This document shows, in pieces, positions 1 to 6,857 of a stretch of DNA of 12,507 nucleotides (positions are counted from its first letter, which is position 1; each line of letters opens with the position of its first letter). Under the pieces are notes generated by a model. It was not told the DNA's origin. It was given only the letters and a program-made list of their open reading frames with translations, and made no database searches. This DNA comes from AEGEAN-183 sp964002385 (GTDB taxonomy: Bacteria > Pseudomonadota > Gammaproteobacteria > Magnimaribacterales > Magnimaribacteraceae): contig CAXFFS010000043.1 in assembly GCA_964002385.1 (NCBI GenBank), forward strand, positions 1-12,507, read 5' to 3'. Position numbers and translations under genes: made by a program.

Positions 1-795
1 TGACTCAATTAAAACGTCTTTTATGCCAGCATCATCATCTTTACCAACTGAATCCTCTCTATCTACTTGAATTTCTAAATGTAACTTATTGTTTTTAAAT
101 AGTATTCCAGATGGGTTATCGGGTTCTCCTGCATAACCTATGAACTTACTATTGTCCTTTAAACTGACTTTTGATTGATCAGATAAAGTTACTTCTAAGT
201 TTCCATCATGTACTTGGAAAGAAGTAACTTCTTGAAAAGTACCTTGAGATAAAGGAATGGTCTTATTAAGGAAAGTTTTTGAAAACTCTATAACCTTATC
301 TCCTCTTAAAGGATTATAAGCACCCCCTCTTTCAGCTCCTCCTTCTTCCGAGATCATATCTGTTCCATACAAAGCATCGTACAAGCTTCCCCACCTTGCA
401 TTAGCTGCATTTAAAGAAAACCTTGCGTTCATGACTGGAACCACCAGTTGAGGACCAGCTATCTCACTTATCTCTGGATCTACCTCTGAAGTAGTTATTT
501 GAAAGTCATTGGCCTCTTCTACCCAATAACCTATTTCTTTTAGGAAGGTTTTATATTCTTCATGATTATGGCTTTGACCTTTTCTATCTAAATGCCATTT
601 ATCTATTTTTTCTTGGAGATTTTCTCTGTGTGAGATAAGAGAATTATTTCTGGGAACAAATTCTTCTACAATCTCATTAAAGGAAATCCAAAATTCATCA
701 ATAGTGACATTCAGGCCGGGTAAAATTTCTCCGGCCAGGAGTTCATCTAATTCTTTAGCAACTTGTAAACTTCCATACTGAACACGTTCAGTCAT
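1..795 (-). CDS. glcB: Malate synthase G, N-terminal part (gene runs off the left edge)
   Basis: Malate synthase G condenses glyoxylate with acetyl-CoA to give malate, the second step of the glyoxylate shunt, in the cytoplasm. The minus strand is open from the ATG at 795 to base 1, giving 265 codons with no stop; the family is about 720 residues, so roughly the first third is present. Recognition rests on family landmarks: an N-terminal RVQYGSLQVAKELDE-like start, LPGLNVTIDEFW at about 26-36, GPQLVVPVMNARFSLNAANA at about 114-132 and RWGSLYDALYGTD at about 134-146. The catalytic Arg, Glu, Asp and Cys residues of the family lie further along and are outside the window. The start is supported by AAGAGGAAAG (798-807 on the complement), a good Shine-Dalgarno sequence about 6 bases before the ATG. 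The gene is divergent from the carboxyltransferase gene at 897. Confidence 0.95.
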   Translation of the reverse strand, partial: MTERVQYGSLQVAKELDELLAGEILPGLNVTIDEFWISFNEIVEEFVPRNNSLISHRENLQEKIDKWHLDRKGQSHNHEEYKTFLKEIGYWVEEANDFQITTSEVDPEISEIAGPQLVVPVMNARFSLNAANARWGSLYDALYGTDMISEEGGAERGGAYNPLRGDKVIEFSKTFLNKTIPLSQGTFQEVTSFQVHDGNLEVTLSDQSKVSLKDNSKFIGYAGEPDNPSGILFKNNKLHLEIQVDREDSVGKDDDAGIKDVLIES

Positions 796-896
796 TTCTT
801 TCCTCTTAATTTTCTAAATGCCATGGACTATGAAAACTTAGTTTCATATTTTTTTATAAGTTAAAAGAGTATATCCTAGTATTTCAAAATCAAAAC
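796..896. promoter_or_regulatory. Divergent promoter region between glcB and the carboxyltransferase gene
   Basis: These 101 very AT-rich bases separate two genes that start in opposite directions, so promoters for both should lie here. Candidate -10 boxes are TATAAG (855-860) on the plus strand and TATACT (869-874, read on the complement) for glcB. Neither has a convincing -35 partner at normal spacing. I see no clear operator palindrome. The call rests mainly on gene layout. Confidence 0.4.
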
Positions 897-2252
897 ATGT
901 CGGATAAAAAAAACCAAAAAATAGGCATCACCGAAGTTGTCTTAAGAGATGGTCACCAGTCTCTTCTAGCAACTAGATTTACTCTAGCTGATATGTTGCC
1001 CATTGCAAAAAAATTAGACGAGGTTGGTTACTGGTCGATTGAGTCTTGGGGAGGGGCAACTTTTGACTCTTGTATTAGATATCTTAATGAGGATCCTTGG
1101 GAGAGACTTAGAGCTTTGAAAAAAGCCATGCCTAACACAAGACAACAAATGCTTCTCAGGGGGAAAAACCTTGTAGGTTACAAACACTATTCAAACGACA
1201 CTGTATCTTTATTCATCCAAAAAGCAGCTGAAAATGGCATTGATGTTTTTAGGATTTTTGATGCTCTAAATGACTTTAATAACATTGAATTTGCAATAAA
1301 GGAAGTGAAAGCAAATGGTAAGCATGCGCAAGGTGCCATGGCTTATACCACTAGCCCTGTCCACGATTTAAATACTTGGTTAGATTATGCAAAAAAGGTT
1401 GAAGATTCAGGAGCAGATTCTTTTGCCATTAAAGATATGGCTGGCATCCTTAAACCTTATGATGCATTTGAGCTAGTTTCTCTTCTTAAAGAAAGCCTTA
1501 GTATCCCTATACATATGCAATGTCACGCTACCACAGGAATGTCTACAGCCTCTAACTTAAAGGCAATTGAAGCGGGTATAGATAATATTGATACTTCTAT
1601 TTCTTCAATGAGCATGACCTATGGACATTCAGCTACAGAGACTTTAGTAAGTATGTTTGCTGACAGAGAGAGTGATCTAGGTCTGGATATTAATTTATTG
1701 GGTGAAATTTCAGATTATTTTAGAGTCATAAGGGAAAAGTATTCTGATTTTGAAGGATCACTCAAGGGAGTTGATTCCTCAATGTTAATCAAACAGGTTC
1801 CGGGCGGAATGTTATCCAACCTAGAATCACAATTAAAATCTATTAATCAGGAAGACAAATTAGAGAAAGTGAAAGAAGAGATTCCTGTAGTGAGAGAAGA
1901 TTTTGGTTTTCCTCCCCTAGTGACTCCTGTCTCTCAAATAATAGGAGCTCAGTCTTTGCTGAATGTAACTGAAAATTCTAGATACGGGAGTCTTACATCT
2001 GAAACCAAGAAACTTTTATTAGGTGCTTACGGAAAATTACCAGGAAAAATAAACAGCGAGATTTTTAAAAAGGCTTCCGATGATCCTCCCGAAAAGGAAA
2101 ATGAAAAGAATACAAGTGAGATGGAAGAGGAATTTAAAGATCTATGTCGAGAAAACGACCTGCCTAATTTATCTAGCAATATAGAGAATTTATTAACTTA
2201 TATTCTTTTTCCTAATATTGCTTTTAATTTCTTTAAGGAAAGAAATTTTTAA
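897..2252 (+). CDS. Carboxyltransferase of the OadA/PycB family, lacking the biotinyl domain
   Basis: This family moves a carboxyl group between carboxybiotin and pyruvate/oxaloacetate, either as the oxaloacetate decarboxylase alpha chain or as pyruvate carboxylase subunit B. The TIM-barrel carboxyltransferase domain fills residues about 8-290 (LRDGHQS at 16-22, WGGATFD at 51-57, FRIFDALND at 118-126, AIKDMAGIL at 177-185, SMSMTYGHSATE at 237-248). The conserved PYC/OADA region follows (KQVPGGMLSNL at 299-309) and ends with LTYILFPNIAFNFF near the C-terminus. Metal-site residues seen are Asp18, Lys179 (the lysine carbamylated in relatives) and His210; the position of the first His of the usual H-x-H pair is Gln208 (CAA at 1518-1520). 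At 451 residues it stops where OadA normally continues through a linker into a biotinyl domain with an MKM motif, which is absent. No strong Shine-Dalgarno precedes the ATG. It converges with the SDR gene, 16 bases away. Which reaction it catalyses cannot be decided here. Confidence 0.85.
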   Translation: MSDKKNQKIGITEVVLRDGHQSLLATRFTLADMLPIAKKLDEVGYWSIESWGGATFDSCIRYLNEDPWERLRALKKAMPNTRQQMLLRGKNLVGYKHYSNDTVSLFIQKAAENGIDVFRIFDALNDFNNIEFAIKEVKANGKHAQGAMAYTTSPVHDLNTWLDYAKKVEDSGADSFAIKDMAGILKPYDAFELVSLLKESLSIPIHMQCHATTGMSTASNLKAIEAGIDNIDTSISSMSMTYGHSATETLVSMFADRESDLGLDINLLGEISDYFRVIREKYSDFEGSLKGVDSSMLIKQVPGGMLSNLESQLKSINQEDKLEKVKEEIPVVREDFGFPPLVTPVSQIIGAQSLLNVTENSRYGSLTSETKKLLLGAYGKLPGKINSEIFKKASDDPPEKENEKNTSEMEEEFKDLCRENDLPNLSSNIENLLTYILFPNIAFNFFKERNF

Positions 2253-2268
2253 AATATAAAGTCTCTAA

Positions 2269-3048
2269 TTATCTAGACCCTTGACCATCGTCTATCTTGA
2301 TAAAAGTACCTGTTACGCACTCAGATGAAGGAGAAACAAGAAACAATAACGTTGAATCCATTTGGGCTGGATCACATATCCTCTTTCTAGGGAATCCTTG
2401 GCTGATATCCCCTATTCTTTCTAACATTCCATCAAGCATTTCAGAAGAAAAACAACCCGGTGCAATGCAATTTACATTTATGTTATAACTTGCCCATTCG
2501 GTGGCTAAAGCTTCTGTTAACCTAACTACACTTGCCTTTGTTATGGAGTAGAGAGAGGCAGCAGAATGAGGGGTGGTATTAAATGCAGCCATAGAGGAAA
2601 TATTTACCATCCTTCCTGGTAACTTTTTATCAATGAGTCTTCTTGCTACTTCATTGGAAAGAAGATAAGGACCTACTAAATTTGTATCTACTACATTATC
2701 TATCAACTCATCAGACTGTTTGATAGCCCACTGTGCATCAGGTATACCCGCATTGTTAATCAAGGTATTTACAACACCCAGAGTATCTTCTGTCATTTGA
2801 ACTGCGTTTCTAATACTTTCCCTATCAACCATGTCAACAGGTATGGGTTCACAGATTCCACCATCATCCCTAATTTCTTTGGCTAGTTCTTCTAACTTTT
2901 CAACTCTTCTAGCTGAAATAGCAACTTTAGCTCCACATTTGGCTAACACTTTTGCGAAACGGTAACCTAATCCTGAAGAAGCCCCCGTTACTAATGCCAC
3001 TTGATCACTTAAGTCCAGTGAAAAGTTTGGGTTTGAAAATTCTGTCAT
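2269..3048 (-). CDS. Short-chain dehydrogenase/reductase (SDR), substrate unknown
   Basis: A classical SDR: a cytosolic NAD(P)-dependent oxidoreductase of 259 residues, within the usual 250-280. The Rossmann cofactor motif TGASSGLG lies at 21-28, NNAG at 98-101, Asn123 in the DTNLVG segment, the catalytic Ser in NISSMAA (about 151-152), and the YxxxK pair at Tyr167 and Lys171. The basic residues after strand 2 (SARRVEK, 45-51) favour NADP(H), which is inference. The C-terminal segment IKIDDGQGSR resembles the usual V-DGG-- end of the family. The start is well supported by TAGGAG, which includes the stop codon of the upstream yceI-like gene; 12 bases separate the two genes, so they are very likely co-transcribed and perhaps translationally coupled. 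A 3-oxoacyl-ACP reductase-like or sugar/alcohol dehydrogenase role is possible, but sequence alone does not fix it. Confidence 0.92.
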   Translation of the reverse strand: MTEFSNPNFSLDLSDQVALVTGASSGLGYRFAKVLAKCGAKVAISARRVEKLEELAKEIRDDGGICEPIPVDMVDRESIRNAVQMTEDTLGVVNTLINNAGIPDAQWAIKQSDELIDNVVDTNLVGPYLLSNEVARRLIDKKLPGRMVNISSMAAFNTTPHSAASLYSITKASVVRLTEALATEWASYNINVNCIAPGCFSSEMLDGMLERIGDISQGFPRKRICDPAQMDSTLLFLVSPSSECVTGTFIKIDDGQGSR

Positions 3049-3057
3049 TTGAAATTT

Positions 3058-3063
3058 CTCCTA
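3058..3063 (-). promoter_or_regulatory. Shine-Dalgarno of the SDR gene overlapping the upstream stop codon
   Basis: On the complement the sequence reads TAGGAG. TAG is the stop of the yceI-like gene and AGGAG is a near-perfect ribosome binding site 9 bases before the SDR ATG at 3048. A ribosome ending on the first gene sits on the binding site of the next, which suggests coupled translation. Confidence 0.7.
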
Positions 3064-3648
3064 TTTACGAAACATTAATGAAAAAGTTACTGGTACTGAT
3101 TTACTTATGCTTGGAAGGCCTGCAACTGCTCTTAAAGCCTCGACGCCATTAGACAAACCTAGCCTGTCAGCATTTAATAATAGCGGCTCTAAACTACTAA
3201 CTGAAAAGGATTGATTGCTCAATCTTGTTACCTTTAACTTTACAAGCAAAGGAAACTGCTTATTTTTAAACCCAAACATCCCTCTGTATTTAACTTCATA
3301 AGATTTCCCAATATCAATTAATAGCATCTTTTCTAAGTCGACTTCCAGTTTGAAAACAGCACTTGGATAAATTTTTGTTTCAAATAATAGATTGCCCATT
3401 CTCTCATTACGAATAGGTATTAAAGTTTCCAAACTAGCAAGATTTATTGATAGTTGGGCTTCCCCGTTTTCCTTAACATTACCTGAAATCTTCTTAAAAG
3501 AATGAATCTCAGCAATGTTGGAAGCTTTTATAGAAATAAAATTTAATTTTGATTCTTCATTCACTAGATACCAATCCGAGAATACAGGAGAGGAAAACAG
3601 AAGTAATAGCCAAAAATATAATGGGATCCTTAAAGTTGATATGAACAT
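3061..3648 (-). CDS. YceI-like periplasmic protein with signal peptide
   Basis: YceI-family proteins are small lipocalin-like beta-barrels exported to the periplasm; characterised members bind polyisoprenoid or other lipid-like ligands, but the physiological role is mostly unknown. The 195-residue protein starts with a hydrophobic signal segment (about 8-23) and a plausible signal peptidase I site after VFS24, before Asp25. The mature part follows the YceI pattern: WYLVNEESKLNFISIKA (26-42), AEIHSFKKISGNV (46-58), a beta strand with SINLASLETLIPIRNERM (67-84), LLFETKIYPSAVFKLE (87-102), and a C-terminal VPVTFSLMF strand. No other in-frame start lies near the signal segment, so ATG 3648 is chosen although no clear Shine-Dalgarno precedes it. 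It is first in a two-gene leftward unit with the SDR and divergent from dgkA. The ligand cannot be told from the sequence. Confidence 0.85.
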   Translation of the reverse strand: MFISTLRIPLYFWLLLLFSSPVFSDWYLVNEESKLNFISIKASNIAEIHSFKKISGNVKENGEAQLSINLASLETLIPIRNERMGNLLFETKIYPSAVFKLEVDLEKMLLIDIGKSYEVKYRGMFGFKNKQFPLLVKLKVTRLSNQSFSVSSLEPLLLNADRLGLSNGVEALRAVAGLPSISKSVPVTFSLMFRK

Positions 3649-3670
3649 ATTGATTTAATGAAAATATAAT
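3642..3670 (+). promoter_or_regulatory. Putative sigma70 promoter for dgkA and the genes after it
   Basis: TGAACA (3642-3647) and a perfect TATAAT (3665-3670) are 17 bases apart, the preferred spacing. The -35 box matches TTGACA at 4 of 6 positions. Transcription would begin near 3677, giving a leader of about 57 bases before the dgkA ATG. The -35 box overlaps the start codon of the divergent yceI-like gene. In such AT-rich DNA a chance TATAAT is possible. Confidence 0.4.
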
Positions 3671-3733
3671 ATCTTAAACGCCAAAATTATTGGTAGCTAA
3701 TTCTTGTAGAAAAGTAAGATAAGATAGTATTTG

Positions 3734-4078
3734 ATGTTTTTAAAAAAAATATACTCAGCATTTATTAATTCTTTCAATGGCATTTATCGAGCTTTGCAGC
3801 AAGAATTTGCATTCCGGATAGAATTTATTTTTTCAGCTATCTTAATTCCGGCTTCTTTTTTTATAGGTGATAATGTGCTTGAAATAATCCTATTGTCTGG
3901 AAGCACTCTCTTCATACTGTTAGTGGAATTATTAAACACCGCCATTGAAACAACTTTGAACAGAATTGGTACGGAAGAAAATGATTTAACAAAGTATGCA
4001 AAAGATATGGGTTCAGGTGCTGTCCTTATTTCTCTTCTACTTTGGTTGGTAACTTGGTCTTTAATAGCTATTTACTAG
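3734..4078 (+). CDS. dgkA: Diacylglycerol kinase, small integral membrane type
   Basis: DgkA phosphorylates diacylglycerol to phosphatidic acid at the inner membrane, recycling lipid released when head groups are transferred to other molecules. The 114-residue protein has the family size and three membrane helices (about 29-46, 50-68 and 95-113) after an amphipathic N-terminus. The signature is ELLNTAIE at 65-72 and AKDMGSGAV at 89-97. Residues matching the E. coli active site are Glu24, Glu65, Asn68, Glu72, Lys90 and Asp91, at a constant offset of 4. The E. coli segment VDRIG is LNRIG here, so Asp80 is replaced by Asn76. A TTG directly before the ATG (3731) would add one residue; I chose the ATG. 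It heads a rightward run with the symporter gene 51 bases downstream. Confidence 0.94.
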   Translation: MFLKKIYSAFINSFNGIYRALQQEFAFRIEFIFSAILIPASFFIGDNVLEIILLSGSTLFILLVELLNTAIETTLNRIGTEENDLTKYAKDMGSGAVLISLLLWLVTWSLIAIY

Positions 4079-4091
4079 ACTTCAAAGTCTA
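4076..4091. repeat. Perfect 7-base inverted repeat at the end of dgkA
   Basis: TAGACTT and AAGTCTA flank a 2-base centre, and the left arm contains the dgkA stop codon. No T-run follows, so it is unlikely to be a full intrinsic terminator. It could slow decay or partly attenuate transcription into the symporter gene, or be chance. Confidence 0.35.
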
Positions 4092-4129
4092 ATCATCGTA
4101 AAAAGAGTTCTTTATAGGGAAATATTAAA

Positions 4130-5584
4130 ATGCGTCAGCTCGAAACTGTCTCCATGCGTACCAAGCTAGCTTTTGGTGTAGGGGCCTCAGGAGAGGCAGG
4201 AACATTATGGATGTTCAACGCTCTCACTTTTTTCTTTTATAACCAGGTCTTAGGACTTCCTCCTGATCTAGCAGGATACGCTGTTGCCATAGCTATAGTT
4301 TTCGACGCTATAACTGATCCAGTAATGGGTTCGATTTCTGATCGATTCAGATCTAAATATGGCAGACGACATCCTTTTATGTTTGCTGCCCCTGGACCAA
4401 TACTAATAGCTTTATTTTTTATATTTAATCCTCCAGATTCTGTAAATACGGATTTTCAATTATTTGCTTGGTATACAGCCTTCACCATATTTTTAAGGGT
4501 TAGTCTGACGTTATTTACGGTGCCCCATTTAGCTTTAGGGGCTGAACTTTCTGACGACTACGATGAGCGCTCAAAAGTAATGAGCTACAACACTCTATTT
4601 GGATATGTAGGGGTCGTATTTATGCACGTTTTTGTTTGGTTCATCATATTCGATAAATTCGAAGGTGGGCAGAGAAACATAGACGCCTATGCGCCCATAG
4701 TAATTTATGCTTCAGTTTTGATTGCAACTTGTATTCTTGCTTCTGCTTGGTTTACCAAAGACCGTATTCCTTTCCTTAAAAAACCTCCAGATGATGGGGA
4801 AAAAATAGGTTTTAAAAGGTTAATCAAGGACATGTCAGCTGCTATATCAAATAAGAATTACTTAAACTTATTAATTGGTCTTTTCTTTCTATCAGTGTTG
4901 ATAGGAACCCATGAGACCTTGGGCTTATACATGGTTACCTTCTTTTGGGAATTAACTCCTTATCAAATAGGTTTTTTAATTATTAATAATATTATTGGTT
5001 ATGCCTTGGGATTTATTCTAGCTGCTCGATTACATAGAAGGTTTGATAAAAGAGCTACTATTGTTTTTACCTGTTTATCCCTCAGTATTTTTTGGTCCGC
5101 GGCTGTCACCCTTAGGCTATTTGATCTTGCTCCCCAAAATACTACTTGGGAATTGGTTATCTTCATCATTTGCTTTGGGGCTGTCTCATCAACTAGCGGT
5201 TCCATCTTACACATAAGTGTGATGTCAGCTCTTGCAGATGTTTCAGACGAAAATGAGCTAAAAACAGGCATGAGACAAGAAGGAATTTATTATTCAGCCA
5301 GAGCTTTTTTTGGTAAGGCCTCCAATGCATTCGGTCATGTGGTGGCTGGTTTAGCATTGAAGTATATAGGTTTTCCTGAAAATGCCATCCCAGGAGAATT
5401 GTCTAGCGAGATGATTTTCCAACTTGGCATTATTGATGGCCCTTTCGCCATGGTTTGGGGTTTCATAGCAGTCTTCTTTTACTACCGATACGGAATTAAC
5501 AGAAAGTATCATGCACAAATACAAGAACAACTTCGGATCAAAAAAGAAGCCAATAACTCTTCAAATCAACCTGAATCTGTATAA
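4130..5584 (+). CDS. MFS transporter of the GPH (glycoside-pentoside-hexuronide) cation symporter family
   Basis: GPH transporters (MelB type) import sugars or glycosides with Na+ or H+ across the inner membrane. The 484-residue protein alternates hydrophobic segments consistent with 12 helices and ends in a charged cytoplasmic tail (about 455-484). Family marks are FDAITDPVMGSISDR (58-72) with GRRHPFM (78-84) in the loop after helix 2, VPHLALGAELSDDYDERS in the helix 4-5 region, and SALADVSDENELKTGMRQEG, which begins a second conserved block near residue 370. Asp59 and Asp63 have the D-x-x-x-D spacing of the cation-binding pair of MelB, so ion coupling is likely kept. AGGGA (4116-4120) lies 9 bases before the ATG. 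The gene sits between dgkA and folE and probably shares their transcript. No sugar-degrading gene is adjacent, so the substrate cannot be named. Confidence 0.88.
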   Translation: MRQLETVSMRTKLAFGVGASGEAGTLWMFNALTFFFYNQVLGLPPDLAGYAVAIAIVFDAITDPVMGSISDRFRSKYGRRHPFMFAAPGPILIALFFIFNPPDSVNTDFQLFAWYTAFTIFLRVSLTLFTVPHLALGAELSDDYDERSKVMSYNTLFGYVGVVFMHVFVWFIIFDKFEGGQRNIDAYAPIVIYASVLIATCILASAWFTKDRIPFLKKPPDDGEKIGFKRLIKDMSAAISNKNYLNLLIGLFFLSVLIGTHETLGLYMVTFFWELTPYQIGFLIINNIIGYALGFILAARLHRRFDKRATIVFTCLSLSIFWSAAVTLRLFDLAPQNTTWELVIFIICFGAVSSTSGSILHISVMSALADVSDENELKTGMRQEGIYYSARAFFGKASNAFGHVVAGLALKYIGFPENAIPGELSSEMIFQLGIIDGPFAMVWGFIAVFFYYRYGINRKYHAQIQEQLRIKKEANNSSNQPESV

Positions 5585-5616
5585 TGCGTGCTGAATTAAC
5601 AACTTGAATTTTTAAA

Positions 5617-6231
5617 ATGAAGAAAGTTTCGCAGAAGAAAGTTACAACAATAAGAAATAAACCCTCTAGGAAACAAGCGGAAGAGGCAGTTAAAATCTTA
5701 ATCAAGTGGGCTGGAGACAATCCTGAAAGGGAGGGTTTGCTAGAAACCCCTAAAAGAGTGGTTAACTCTTACAAAGAATTCTTTAGTGGATACGATAGTA
5801 AACCAGAACAGATTCTTTCAAAAACCTTTGATGAAGTTGAGGGATACGATGAAATGGTCATTGTTAGAGATATTGCTATTGAATCTCATTGTGAGCACCA
5901 CATGGTTCCTTTTATTGGTATTGCTCACATTGGATACATTCCTAATAAAAGAATTGTGGGCATAAGTAAATTAGCAAGAATAGCTGACGTTTTTGCTAAA
6001 CGTCTTCAGACTCAAGAAATCATGACAGCCCAAATAGCTGACACTATAAACGAAGTACTTAAACCTAAAGGTGTAGCAGTAGTAATTGATGCTCAACATC
6101 AATGCATGACAACTCGAGGAACCCACAAGACTGAAAGTAGCACTATCACCAGCAGGATGTTGGGTTTATTCAGAACAAATTCAAATACCAGAAGTGAATT
6201 TATGAATCTCATAAATTCAGCCAACAGTTAA
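5617..6231 (+). CDS. folE: GTP cyclohydrolase I
   Basis: FolE converts GTP to 7,8-dihydroneopterin triphosphate, the first step of tetrahydrofolate (and other pterin) synthesis, as a cytoplasmic toroidal homodecamer with one zinc per site. The 204-residue protein begins with about 18 basic, probably disordered residues, followed by the helical N-terminal part (EGLLETPKRVVNSYKEFF at 39-56) and the tunnelling-fold domain. The zinc ligands are recognisable as Cys92 and His95 in SHCEHHMVPF (90-99) and Cys163 in AQHQCMTTRGTHK (159-171); His94 matches the catalytic histidine. GISKLARIADVFAKRLQTQE (115-134) is the other signature. This is the classical zinc-dependent FolE, not the FolE2 type. No clear Shine-Dalgarno precedes the ATG, which lies 32 bases after the symporter gene. 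The maf-like gene follows after 11 bases. Confidence 0.97.
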   Translation: MKKVSQKKVTTIRNKPSRKQAEEAVKILIKWAGDNPEREGLLETPKRVVNSYKEFFSGYDSKPEQILSKTFDEVEGYDEMVIVRDIAIESHCEHHMVPFIGIAHIGYIPNKRIVGISKLARIADVFAKRLQTQEIMTAQIADTINEVLKPKGVAVVIDAQHQCMTTRGTHKTESSTITSRMLGLFRTNSNTRSEFMNLINSANS

Positions 6232-6242
6232 TTCTCTTAAAG

Positions 6243-6848
6243 TTGTCTAAGCAAGACATAGTTCACTCCAAACCTTTTATTCTTGCTTCTGGTTCTACAA
6301 TCAGAAAACAAATTCTTTCGGATCACGGAATTAACTTCGTTGTCCAAAAGTCTGAGATTGACGAAGAAGAATTAAAAAAAAATATTCTGAACCTCCCCTT
6401 TGAGGAAAGGGTAATAAAATTAGCTTCAGCTAAAGCAAAAGAAGTTAGTGAGAAAAATATAGAACGTTATGTTGTTGGGGCCGACCAGATGTGTGTATGC
6501 AATGGTAGAGTTTTTAATAAACCTGGAAATCTAGAAAATTCTATAAATAACTTAAAACTTTTAGCAGGTAATACTCATTGCCAATACAGCGGCATAAGTA
6601 TTTTTTTAAATGGGAAGTCCCTATGGACTTTTTGTGATACAGCCACTTTAACAATGAAAGAACTCTCAGATGAGCAAATAATGTCTTACGCTTTAGAAGA
6701 ACAACCGTATGAATGTTGTGGTTCTTATAAATACGAATCTTTAGGAGCAACTCTTTTTTCAAAAGTTAAAGGATCTGAATACACCGTCCAAGGACTCGCG
6801 TTTGTTCCACTTATAAACGCCTTTAAAGAGCTTGGCATCTCTTTGTAA
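6243..6848 (+). CDS. Maf-like nucleoside triphosphate pyrophosphatase, TTG start
   Basis: Maf proteins hydrolyse non-canonical or modified nucleoside triphosphates to monophosphates, cleaning the nucleotide pool. The 201-residue protein has the N-terminal signature FILASGSTIRKQIL (12-25), the VVGADQM segment with the expected catalytic Asp81, FNKPG (91-95), and the C-terminal GSYKYESLGATLFSKV and LAFVPLINAFKELG blocks. Compared with the E. coli proteins (LASxSPRR, GADT) the motifs are SGSTIR and GADQ, which I associate with alphaproteobacterial Maf proteins. The start must be TTG at 6243: the signature begins at residue 12, no in-frame ATG lies upstream of it, and the next Met is far inside. 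The folE stop is 11 bases before, so coupling with folE is likely. Its 3' end meets the end of the cfa gene. Confidence 0.88.
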   Translation: MSKQDIVHSKPFILASGSTIRKQILSDHGINFVVQKSEIDEEELKKNILNLPFEERVIKLASAKAKEVSEKNIERYVVGADQMCVCNGRVFNKPGNLENSINNLKLLAGNTHCQYSGISIFLNGKSLWTFCDTATLTMKELSDEQIMSYALEEQPYECCGSYKYESLGATLFSKVKGSEYTVQGLAFVPLINAFKELGISL

Positions 6849-6857
6849 GAATAAGCT

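Noticed and set aside
2297..2488. Plus-strand open frame of 63 codons within the SDR gene
   Set aside because: It lies opposite a well-supported SDR, shows no known motif and has no ribosome binding site.
2952..3152. Plus-strand frame of 66 codons across the SDR/yceI-like junction
   Set aside because: It is opposite two recognised genes and its predicted protein is low-complexity with no domain.
3731..3733. TTG as dgkA start
   Set aside because: The ATG directly after it is a better start and costs only one residue.
4999..5271. Minus-strand frame of 90 codons inside the symporter gene
   Set aside because: It is antisense to conserved transporter sequence, with no family features of its own.
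5538..5720. Minus-strand frame of 60 codons over the symporter/folE junction
   Set aside because: The hydrophobic look comes from antisense Lys/Glu-rich codons of folE; no start signal is seen.
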